Source: Tubiluchus corallicola (Eukaryota > Priapulida > Priapulimorpha > Priapulimorphida > Tubiluchidae). Taken from it: a stretch of DNA of 64,000 nucleotides. The stretch spans positions 250,001-314,000 of the forward strand of contig JAQGDQ010002368.1 in assembly GCA_030141605.1 (NCBI GenBank). The letters are read 5' to 3'. The position numbers and the translations under genes are program-made. A model generated the notes under the pieces. The model was not told the origin of the DNA. It was given only the letters and a program-made list of their open reading frames with translations, and ran no database searches. This document shows, piece after piece, positions 12,530 through 24,900 of the stretch (its first letter is position 1; the number at the start of each line of letters is the position of its first letter).

Positions 12530-12788
12530 GAGTTTAGTTTGTTTAACATTAGGCCCTGTTGAAGTTGCAAATTGAAGTAAACTATCATTCTTACAGAGTA
12601 TTAAACTACAAGTCTGGTGAGTTTAGTGTGTTAAGATTAGGTCCAGTTGAAGTTACAAATTGAAGTTAACTATTTTTCTTACAGAGTAGTAAACTACATG
12701 AGTTTAGTTTGTTTAATGTTATGCCCTGTTGAAGTTGCAAATTAAAATTAATTATCTTTCTTACAGAGTATTAAGCTACAAGTCTGCC
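12530..12788 (+). repeat. Triplicated ~89-bp tandem repeat in front of ABCB6
   Basis: Three units start at 12530, 12619 and 12700, of about 89, 81 and 89 bases. Each begins GAGTTTAGT, runs through GTTGAAGTTGCAAATT and ends TTCTTACAGAGTATTAAACTAC or a close variant. The middle unit lacks the last ~8 bases. Each unit carries a polypyrimidine-CAG (ending 12596, 12684, 12766) that resembles a 3' splice site. The last unit ends 72 bases before the ATG, so this is likely the 5'UTR or proximal promoter of ABCB6. Function is inference only. Confidence 0.85.
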
Positions 12789-12860
12789 ATGCTCTAATAG
12801 CCAATTAAAAGATGCTGAGTTTAACATTTTATTGATTGGAATTGCAACTGGTGAATAAGA

Positions 12861-12990
12861 ATGGAAGACCCTACTAGCTATTGTCCACCTAACATTACTT
12901 TGAGAGTTGTATGGGATCATGGACTCAATCAGTGCTTTTTAGAGACTGTTGAATCAGCCATCCTTTTTGGCATTATTTTCATTTTTGGAG
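12861..12990 (+). CDS. ABCB6: ABCB6 coding exon 1 (residues 1-43, start codon)
   Basis: Begins [20 protein letters not shown] and runs into the first TMD0 helix ([11 protein letters not shown]). It ends GGAG|GTATTA, phase 1. A stop codon in frame 9 bases upstream and no other upstream ATG fix the start. The first residues are divergent from vertebrates, as is usual for this family, but the WDHGLNQCF block fits the human WMQDGLSPCF block. Confidence 0.88.
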
Positions 12991-15900
12991 GTATTACCTT
13001 TTTGAGTTTGTTTTCTCTTTTATAGAATTATTTTTCTTGTTGTTATTGTTGTTGTATTTCTCATGATCAACCTAACTGATTGCATTATTATTTTAAAGTT
13101 TTGCCATGCAATATTATCAGCCTAACGTGTTTCTTAAAAAAAATGACTTTTGGGCTGAAGTCATTCTTTTTTCTTTGTTGTAAGTAGACAGAATAACATA
13201 ATTGATGCTTAAGCTTTTTGTAAAATGCAAACAAATGAAGCAGTTAATTCAAACGTGTGTTTCTTAAATGGAATGTAAATTTTGACCATTTTTTGTAATT
13301 CTGTACGATACATAAGTGTACATTATATTTTAGGAGCACAATTGTACTTTTATCACAAATATTCTAATCTCATTGATCCCAGAATACGACCAAAAAGCTT
13401 TTTCTTCAGTCTACAGGTAACTTGAAGCTTTTTTTTCAGTAGTTTGTGTCTTAACACATTTTGCAACTGGTGAAATTCTAAGTATAGTGTGCAAATTTCA
13501 GAAAACCCTTGCTTTTTGATCAGTTCAGTGTAAATTAATATTATATAGCTTACTATAAGATCCTGTGTAAGTAAATCACTAATATGTTGTTAAGAAGTCA
13601 AATTCAGGATACTAAATTTTCAGCACTCTAGAAAATGCCAACAGTAAGATAAGTTCTGCAACTTCTATTGGTAAAATAGCAGTGTATTCTAACCTGATAT
13701 TATGTTAAGTTGCTTAGCTTTTTTTCAAATTTAAAACCCTGCTAATGTCACATATTGTACATAAACTTTTTTGAAATTTTTATTTTTGAAATGTGATACT
13801 TGAGTTTTTATTGTATTTTTTTGTTTAGTTATTTCTGACAGTTCTTCTTGCTCTAGAAGCAGTGGTGCATTTGATTTTGTATGGAACAGTATTAGGTAAG
13901 GTATATTTGTGTTAATTAATTAAGCATAACTAAGAAACGATGACTAATAATATCTTCATCATTTCTAAGAAATCAATCAAAAATCAATTTGAACTTGTAA
14001 AGTAGCCAAAGAGGTGTTGGCTAAGCTGATTTTAATTATACCTGATTTGATACCTGTCCAGTCTGGTAGTTTGCTTTTTACTTTGCTGTGTTAAAACTAT
14101 TTTCGTTGAAGTGGTGAGCAACTTGAAAATTTAAAGAATTATTGCACAGTGGTAGATTGCAACAATGCATTCTGAAAGAGAGCTATAGAGTCGATCTCAT
14201 AGTCCTGTTGCTTATATATTTCTTTGTGTTTTCTGAAGGTGATAAGCATATTTATGGATTTATGATTTTGAGTTCCATATTCTACCTGGCTGCATATTCC
14301 ATTTCTCTTGCACTGATAATCGTAGAACGACGGCGCATGCTGCCAACCGTTCCCACCAGAGGACATGGCATGATCTTGCTGATATTCTGGATGCTTGCTT
14401 TGATCAAATCAAATTTAAGCTTTCTTAATTGGTTTAGCGAAGAATGGTGGTTCAAGCAACGCACGTAAGTAAGCCGACAGCTACAGCAAATTTTTTGTTC
14501 AGAATCCTGTGGTTTATAAGTTTTAATTGGTAAACTGATTAACAAGAAAGTAAATATTTAGTGCATTTTGAAAAGATGAAGAGAAATTCTATGTCATTGC
14601 AGAAGCATTGATTCTTTTCTCTGAAATTAATTGCTTTCTCTGCTTTTAATTGAAAGTAATAGTAATTAACTAATATAGTACAATGGAGTTGGAAAAAACA
14701 GTATAATACTCCAAGGTGTACTACGTTGTCGTATACAGTGCTGTAGTATCACTGTATTTCTTAACAAAGATGCGTCGTGAAATTAATACTTTAACAAATG
14801 ATAAATCATGTTTTCTATTATTAGGTACATTTGTAACATGGAGCATTTGTTTAATTTTGATTAGTCACTTTCATTAAAGTTTATATAGTTTAATTTTTGC
14901 TGACAAAAGGTAACATATTGTCCTTTTTTTATAGAAAGTCAGATAATATAGAGACTGCTTTATTCGTCATAAGGTATATCTCTACTGCACTTTTGTTTAT
15001 CATTGGCCTTGCAGCCCCAGGCTTACCAAGTAAGCGAACTTGGTATGCAATGCTAAGCAGAGATGTTTCAAATATAGAGGAGAACAAGGTATTTTGTTTT
15101 TTGTATATTGCTGTAAGTATAATTTGAATCGGAGTAACTTCAAATAGAATTTGCTAAAAGGTTTGCTGTTGGTGATTTGATATGTATTTCAAAGCATTAA
15201 ATGAGAATTTTAAAACTTTTTTCCATCATTTAATTGTGTTGTAATTGAAGGATTGTGATCGGGTGCTGACATAATTTAATTTTTTTTGTTAAATGAGGAA
15301 CATAAAAGTCATAACCTCATACTTGTTGATTCACAGTTTTTGAGAAGCTAGAATCTGAAAACATATTTGTATTTGTTCTAATCATTTGTTTTTTAATGCT
15401 AAGGTTATTCTCTTCGTTTGGGACAAAAACACGAAAAATAATGCTATCATTATGTATTGAAATAATAAGGAAATGTTTTCCTTGGCACATTTATAGTTTT
15501 TGTTGTTTATTTAGCCATTAACAGAAGAAACGCCACTTAGAGGAGCACATACTAATACTAGTCAGTCTACATGGACAAATGTCTGGGAAAAGACGAAGCT
15601 GATATGGCCTTTTGTATTTCCAAAGAAGAGTCTTATGCTACAACTGCGAGTTGTATTTTGTTTTTTCATCATTGCAGCTGTGCGGGGCCTGAATGTACTT
15701 GTACCTGTGTATAATAAACTAATAGGTTTGTTATTCAATTTTTTTGTTAAAATAACGAAAATAATTGGAATTATGATAGATAAATGTGACAGTAAGTATT
15801 GAAGCACAAGTACTTTTTGCTACAGTAGGCTATGTACAAGTACCAGGCCATTCGAAAACTGTTTGTGTACAAGTACTTGAGTATAGGAAAGTACCAAGTA

Positions 15901-18900
15901 TATAAATAAACAATACTAATATTGATTTACCAATTAAAGTTATTTCTAACATTAATGGTTTTAAACCTTCACTAAAAGCTTGATAATGTTTATAACTGTG
16001 TTGATTTATGTAGATTATTATAGTTTTTGTAAAGTACACTGGAAGATGATTATAGTTAGAGTGCTTTACTGTATGTTTTATTTTTTGTGTTGTACAAAAT
16101 ATGTATTTTATCATTTTAATGGATGACTGATGTAATACAGAGTTTGATTTAGTTAATTTGCTCGCCTTTTTAAGTTCCTCAGTGTTTTAAAATTTTCTTG
16201 TTTTTTGTTGTTAGTTTTCTTAAAGCATGTTGCTGAAGACCACATGTTAATTATTTAAATTATTAAGTTTTTTATTACATTATAGTTGATAGTTTAACCG
16301 GAGTTGATTTGGAGTTTAAATGGGACTACATTTTGATTTATGTTGTACTTCGACTGCTTCAGGGAGGAGGAACAGGTAAAAATATTGTTAATACTTTAAT
16401 GTTATATTATGTAGTTGTTCGAACGCAAGTTTTGAATATGAGTTAAAGTGTACATGCCATACACTATGGTGTATGTTTGCTAGGTGATTATTAACAGATA
16501 AGTGCTTAAAAATTGTAAGGCTAATGTGTGAATGTTCAAAATTTTGGCAATATGGCGTGAAGTGCCAGCACCCACAGATGCGTGATTGTTTTTGAAACTT
16601 TTACTTCAGTAAACCATTAATTTTGGTATAAACAGTTTTTACCTTTATTGCTAAACAAAGAGTAACAATTTTGCTGCTGCATTAGTCACTTTAAAAAGCC
16701 CACATGCTTACCAGAATTCAATTACCACACTTTTTGCCCAAATTGGGTATCGTGTCCCACCTCATTTGACTGTGTAAGACTGACTTTTTTTATCATTCAT
16801 GATTACAGGTTCTATGGGGTTGTTGAACAACTTGAATACGTATTTGTGGATTCGTGTTCAACAGTATACAGCTAGGGAAATACAAGTAGATCTCTATAAA
16901 CATTTACACGGGTTTGTATTCTCAACAGTTTTTTCATAGTGCTTTCTTGCACACAAAAGCATGTGAAGATGTGCCTGCTATAAGTGAATTTAGGGCAGCT
17001 GAAAATGAAAAAAGATTTAGTGCTGTTAAGCTAATAAATGTAATGTAGAAAGTGTGCAGGGTTGCTTGAAAATTTGTGGTGTGCATTGACATACTGATAC
17101 CGACGACTAGATAGCCAGACGTGTTTCATCGGCAGTCTGTTTTCTAATTAAACAACATAAGAGATACAAAACCCAGAGAAATTATTACAATAGTGCTTTA
17201 TGATTAATGGTGATTGATTTTTGCAGTAGTTTTTATGTAATTTTTCCAAAGCTATATTTTTTTGATAGGTTATCACTAAGATGGCATTTAGGAAGAAAGA
17301 CTGGAGAGGTACTCAGAGTGATGGATAGAGGCACAACAAGCATAAACACTTTGCTCAAGTATCATATTTATTACTGTCTGTTACTAACTATCATTATTAA
17401 ATGTTTGCAAAACATGGAGTTGCCACAATTAACAAATAATAACCTTTTCAATTATAGTGAGTAATACTTTGAAATTTAAAGTGCAAATGCCTGAACATTC
17501 TACCTTCTCTGGGTTGCTATGATGATTATTTTGATTTAGTCCTTATACTGCTTAAAGTGTTTTTGATGAGACTTTTGCAAGTCTACGTTATTTTAGGTAG
17601 TAATTTATTATATAGGTTATGTGGACATATTGTTTCCGCAGCTAGTGCTTTAACTTTATTATCTTTTGTCAATTTATACATCAGTTGAAAGACTTTAATA
17701 TATTTATTATTAATGATTTAAAGAATTATTTTTAACAAATGCTTGCTAGAAGGGCAAGAAGTAAAAAACTCTTAATCTTGAAGTAATGAGAATGCATATG
17801 GGTCTGGGTCCAATAACAGTTGGATTGTTCGTTTATTAGTGAGCATTACAGGCCTATTGACGTTTTATAGACTGACACCAGCCAGTTAATTTTTTTGCAC
17901 AATTTTGTTTGTTTGAATAAGTACACAAATTTATTTTTATTTACATGTTTTCAATATTGTGTTTTTCAATTATGCACTATTCAACATAATAGCTAAAGCA
18001 TTTAGTGGATTTTTTTAAGTAGGTATAGTGATTCGAAACAAATTTTGTTGTTTCCGATATTGTTTTGCAATCATGATTATTGTGATTAATTCCTACAAAT
18101 GTCATATTTTTTTGTTTTCAGCTATATTATATTTAACATCATACCAACAATAGTAGATATTATAGTTGCAATTGTTTACTTCGCAACTACTTTCAACTTG
18201 TGGTTTGGCCTCATTGTTTTCCTGACAATGATGCTCTATTTAGGTATGTATTATGTACCTGATATGTATGTATTATGTATTAAATAATACATACCTTACT
18301 TTAACTTTTGTTAGTTCAGTGGAAGGAAAGTATAGGTCGAATTTTTCAGGCTTTTCGGTTTGTTGCACTGACATTTGCTTGTCACTGAACAAGAACATTT
18401 GATGATGCTGACATCAGTAACGGAACTTTCCTATGGTATATTATCTCACGGACATTATGTCTTCTAATGACAAGGAAGATCTTTTTTCACACGGCTAAGT
18501 GGTTTGAAAATGTTTTGCGTATCCGCACGGTCACTGGCTATTTGTTAGACGACATGTTGTGTGCATTGCTAACATCATGCCATTCAAATGATTTTAGTCT
18601 GAAACAGTTTGAAAATGGTTCCAAATTACCTCCCAAAATGGTTCCAAACCAGTTTTGTGCCCCAACACTGTCGTGTGAACACTCAAACCAACTTTTTTAA
18701 AATGGTCTACATTTGCTGTTTTGAAAGGTATGCATATTATGAAGCTGCTTTGTTAAATACTATAGGATACAAATCTTTTTGTTTATCCTCATGTATGATA
18801 GATGTCAAGAGAGTATTGTTTTGTGTATGAGACTGAAATTACACTCTACATTTTTATCTGTTAATTTCAAAATTGCATATTGCATTCAGATTTTTTATGA

Positions 18901-21900
18901 TAGAGATTTAATTTGATGTTAAGGTTAATTTGGTTTATTATTTATTACAGTGTTTACAATACTCGTCACAGAGTGGCGCACGAAATTCAGACGTCGAATG
19001 AATTTACTTGATAATGAAACCAGAGCAAAAGGAGTTGATTCACTATTAAATTTTGAAACGGTATGCAGATTTCTAAATACGCATTTAAATATACAGATAC
19101 CCATAGACATAGACATAGGCATGTTTATTTATCTCTTATAGTGCACATTTACATGAAATACATAGCTGATTAATCATATAAAATTTACATGAAAATAAGA
19201 GGAAGAATATATATTAATAAGTGATTACATGGGTGCAAGAGAAAGGGTAGCAAAATTAAAGGAAAAAGGGTACAATAACTAGTACCTGGTATATAGATAG
19301 CCTAGATATATAGTATATAATAAATAGAATATAGTTCCCCAGAAAGTCAGGTTTTTGCATAATATAAATTTGCATTTTCAACACAACTCATAACTTCTAA
19401 GCATTAATTTGTGTTGCTTAGGATTCTCCTGAACAGGTTTCCTTTTCTAACTTTGTTTTGCTTGTGTGTTTAGGTGAAGTATTATGGAGCAGAAGATTAT
19501 GAAGTACAGCGTTACCGAGCAGCTATACTTAAATTTCAGGAAGCTGAGTACATATCCACAGCTTCTCTCAACCTACTCAATATGGTGCAAAGTTTTACGA
19601 TAAATGCTGGGCTGTTAGCTGGTTCTTTGTACTGTGCCTGGTTGGTCGTTGGTGGAAAAGGATTGACTGTTGGTGATTATGTGCTGTTTTCAACTTATCT
19701 GATTCAACTGTATGTTCCACTGAATTGGTTTGGCACATATTACAGGTAGGACTGTTACTAATGTTCATTAATTGGAATCTTAGAGTGTAAGCTGATTTAG
19801 AAATTAGTGTCAGTTGATCATGAGAACTCAAAAACTGGCTGCATATATAAAAAAATTTCTACTGTTTGAAAATGTGATTTTAAGAGAGATCTAATTATGG
19901 TCAAGATGCAATTTTTTTAATCAGTTTAATCAATTGAAAGTTAATCTAATGAAATAGTGCAATGAAAAATGATCTTGAACATTTCTTTTGTTCACTAGGC
20001 GCCGTTTATTAGACTCACGGTTAATAGACTCAGTCGCCTAATTGACTCAAAAACGTCTGGTATCGGCCGCTCCTATTCAAATGTATATAAAAACTGTCGA
20101 TAATTGACTCAATTTTTCCTTCACATACTTAAAATAAGACACTTGTGTATGCCCAAAGATCTTTTACTGCTTTTATGTCAACTTTACGTCAATTTTGTGC
20201 ATTATTAATATACATAGAAACAGTTATGTTAGGTACAGTTTTTGTTTGTAAGCAGGCTCAGTATGTTTATCATATGCGTTAATGGTTTTGCTTTGAATCT
20301 GACACCCCCTCATCCACCTGCAGTTAACCTTGTTGGTTCTGGAAGCTAAACATTTAATCAGTTGTCCAGCAGTTTGCTTTTGAAGTTCCTACTGCTTTTC
20401 ACAGGGGAAACAAGGTCATTGCCTACTGTAGTTCAAGCACTAAGTGACTAGGTGGCTTGCTTGAATATGTGCAGTATACAGCAACAGATTTTCAATGTTT
20501 TCATCATTATGAAATTTTATAAACTTCTGCGTGAAGAAGTGAAGCAACAAACCTTGAATATTCGTAATATTTAGTGGTAATAATCAGATTACCGAGATTT
20601 TTTATTTTCTTTTTTATAAATTCACTTATGCACATAGTGTTCTTAAATAATTGCACATCAATAGGAATTTTGACATTAATTCATTTCGAACATTCATTTA
20701 AAGCCTTTCCAATGCATACTATGGTGATGCCTGATTACTCATACTTCTATAGTAATAGGCTACACCCTTTCTAATTGAATTAATCAGTTAGTTGGGTCAA
20801 AACACTTCCATCCCAAAGTGAGTCTATTAAAATGTAAAATGTTTATAAAACTTTTTTTGTTCTCCTACAGCACAAACATTGAACAAACTCACTTATCCAA
20901 ATACGTAAAATCCCAGATCCTTTGTTGGAACGCAAATTGCACTAAATTATAACTTGTGAAATTACTAGCAGCTAGCAGATTGAATGAACTTTTTCATGTG
21001 AACAATGTAAGCCAAATTATATTAGCTAGCAGAAAGTATTTGAATTTTATGAGGCTAGGTAAATAAATATTTTGCGGAATTATACCTTCCAGTCATCCCA
21101 GCAAAATTTGAACAAAAAGTTTTTGGATAAAGTAGCAGAGGTACAAGAGTGCACATTTCACACGTATTTGATTATCATTTCTTTAGATGCAAGTGCTTTA
21201 TGTATTGTTTGTATTTATTTTTGGTATTTATGGTATTTTATTAAGTTACCAAAACTCATTTTTCAACAGGATGATACAGCAGTCCTTTATTGATATGGAG
21301 AACATGTTTGATTTACTAAACCAGAAACAGGAAGTGCAAGACACACCTGATGCCTTAGACTTGCGTGTATCTAGTGGAAAAATAGAATTTAAAGATGTCT
21401 GCTTTCAATATGATGACAGGTCTGCAAGTTTTTACATATTGATGTTCAGCTAACAGAAAGTATTTGAATTTATAGGTTATAGGTTCTAGTGCTCTAGGTT
21501 ATTGTAGCTGCTACAAAACAAAATAAATTCAAATTGCTTTTGAATGCACACATTTGTTTAAATTCAAATATTTTTTTGATAATATGAAGTAGTTAGAAAA
21601 AATTTAGAGTAAGTTTTCACATTAAATATCACATTGACACAGCGAGTTAAGTAAATTGTATTTAAGTGGCAATCAAGATTTACAACAAACTAACACTTCC
21701 AGAAAACAGCTTTTGAATATGAATATTTGAGCCTTCAAGAAGATGCAGTGTTGCTATAACATATGTACTTCCCACTCTTCCACTTTGGTTGTCATCCAGT
21801 TCAGTTCTCTGTTATTGTTGGTGAATAAATGTACTTATTTATTCGTTATAATAGTATTACGAGAGGGCCTATAGAAGAATTAATCACATCTTGTTTAACT

Positions 21901-24900
21901 AAGCAATTGATATATTGCTCCAAATATTATCTTTTATGGAGTTCTTTTAATTTTGCAATAACTAAATCACTTATATGGAGTGACACTCTTTATTCTGTTT
22001 CCCAACAACACTTCTCTCTCTTTGCCAAAATTGGTCACATTTGATAGTCTGTACTGCAGTATGTGGCTCAAGACCGCTAAGTGTAATTATTTGGCTCAGG
22101 AACTTGTGATATTGCTTTTAAGATGTTTTGCAGATACTTCGTTATTGTTTTGTAAAGTTATTAAATTTTTCGTAATTGTTTATGTAGTTGAATTGAACTA
22201 TACTTTTTTCTGATAATATGAATTTAGTTTAAGTATTTACCGTATATACTTATGTACAAGTCGAATTTTTGGGAGGCAATTTTCAAGGTGAAATTTTTGG
22301 AGTCGATTTATACTCACGATATGTTTTTGGGAGATGTTGCTAAAGAGTCGTCTACAATAGGAATATGTAAAGAAATAATCCTTCACTATATGCTGGACTG
22401 AATGAACACTCATACTGTGATACTTCACATCAGAGAATGTTTGCATCTTGACATTACTTCACAAAATTAACAAATATTACTGTAATTTATTTTAATGTAT
22501 GTGAAATTAAGTTAAAATTTATATATTACCAGTAAATAAACTAGCGACGGAGCACTTGATCAGAACATGGAATTGCTTATGATGTTACTGAATTAAACTG
22601 TGACGTTTCAGATATGAGTTTTTAGTTATAAGTGAGAAATCAGCGACTGAAATGTTACGACGGATCCTGACCGCTATATCCTAGAGTTAAAGGCATTACA
22701 AACAAATTATGCACGATGAAAGGCCAGGCTGTATTATCTTGGATTGCATTGAGGGCCCTCAACATGAATACACACACACACACACACACACACCACACAC
22801 TGGTTAGATATAATATACTTGGCCCAGGCACTTGTACGTATCTTACACACTAACACAGTAGGCTGCTATTGATTTATTACTCGGCCATTGTTGACATCAT
22901 TTACTTTGGAAGATCTTAATATTTTATGGTGGAATTGTGCACAGGTAATATATAAAATGATGCAATTTTTGGTCTTAAAATGTACAACACCGACTCGTAC
23001 ATAATGCTGACTTGTACACACGTATATATGGTATTTCCAGATTCTAGGAGTTTTTTTATTGTCTTTCCTGCTTAATTTAAGGGATCACTTCTGAAAAGCA
23101 TTTAGTATCAATTTTTTTCTTGTATTTGTGAAGGAGGCAAATATTGAAGTCTGTTTCGTTTACTGTCGAGCCTGGACAAACAGTGGCATTGGTATGTTTA
23201 GATTTTTTAATCAGTAGCATTTGAATAATGCAGAGGTTTTTAAAAATTTAAAAACAGAGATTTATAGTTTAGCAGGACAAGCAGTATAAGATATCATGGG
23301 TACAATACTCCTTCTAAGCTGTTTCATTTGTCGTACTGCCTGAGGGAAATATAGTCTTACTGAGACAGCATATACACAAATGTAGCTGAGATACTTTTGC
23401 TGGTCATGTGTTTTATCTTAGAGAATTATCCTGCTACGAGTTTGTATGTTGAGTAGGTCTTGGAACAGTGTGCTGGGTCTCAGCTCACTGAATGCTGAAT
23501 TGCATGAAAAATACCATTAATCATTAATAATTGTGCAGTTAACATTTATATATCTGCAGTGATTTTATGGGTGAGTATTTTCTGATGCAGGTTGGTCATA
23601 CAGGAAGTGGAAAAAGCACCATTGTTCGTTTGATATTCAGGTTCTACGATGTAAATAGTGGCAGTATACTTATCGATGATCAAGATATCTCGCAGGTAAT
23701 ATGAATGAGGATGCTAATTTATAAACTGGGCAGTGTGATGAATTAATTTATACTTTGAAGTCTACTATCTTTCGTGTGCACACTTATTAAAGTTTTTTGT
23801 ATGAGTGACTAATTTCTATATAATTGGCAGCGAGATGCTTTTCTATGAGTACTCTGAGTCTTATGTTGAAAAAGGTGGTCTCCTTTATGAGCACTTAACA
23901 TTAGCATTAGCACATTACCTTACTGTTTAAATTATGGAGCACACTATGTGCTGTAGAATGAATAATTTTTAAATTTCCCCATTTGAGCATTTTTATCACA
24001 GATTCTACATTACTTTTTTTTACAGGTTAAACAGTCTTCTCTTAGAAAGACTATTGGCGTAGTCCCTCAGGATACTGTTCTTTTTAACGACAACATCATG
24101 TAAGTTTGTTTTGCCCAGTTATGTTATCTACTGCACATAAAAGCTAATATTGTGTGAGTTATTTGACTTCCTGAATGCCAAGTAACTGTTTTTAACTGTT
24201 TTCTAAACAAATTGAAATCCAAATAATTTTGAAAATTGGGTACTTTGATACCTCTATAAAAAGTTTTGCAACTTGCCATGTGAGATTAGTTATAGTCAGA
24301 AAAAGTACCATTATTCGGCTAGCAAGAAGTCAAACAAAAGCCTTCAAGCTTATTTTACTGTGATGATAACTGAATTGTCACATACTTGTCTTACTCAAGA
24401 CACATATAATTAATATAATAAGAGAAGCCAGCCATGCAGTTGAGCATGACATCTGCTTTTACCCTATCCTGAATATTTGCGTGATGACTTGAGTACGCTT
24501 TACATTTTCTTGCTTCTTATTTGGACATTGGATTGATGGTTGTCACATGGTAGCAAAGCCACTGCATTTTTAAGTTTGACAACCTTGATGTCAGGCAACG
24601 TGGGACACTTCGTAAATGTTTATGAATGTCTTTTTTCTGATGTCATCATTAAAAAAACACACCTGCCGATCATATGGTTTTCTTAATACATTCTCCTGGT
24701 GTTCACAGGTTTGAATGCACAAGCTCCATCAAAACTTAAAATGACTTTGATCTGATGCTCTAGCATTGTGATAACCTTGTCCAACTAAATATGTTTTTCA
24801 CAGGATTCTTAACTATGCCGAGTTTAAGTAAATTATTTGATTGACAAAACTGTGATAATGAGAAATTTTCTGGCATTGCTGGTTCAGTGCAAAAAAAAAA

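Noticed and set aside
14142-14468. Open frames overlapping ABCB6 exons that run into introns
   Set aside because: Consensus donor and acceptor sites plus homology define shorter exons; the extensions are intronic.
18467-18700. Possible MITE in intron 10 (repeated AAAATGGTTCCAAA and CACACG motifs)
   Set aside because: The inverted similarity is too weak to define ends.
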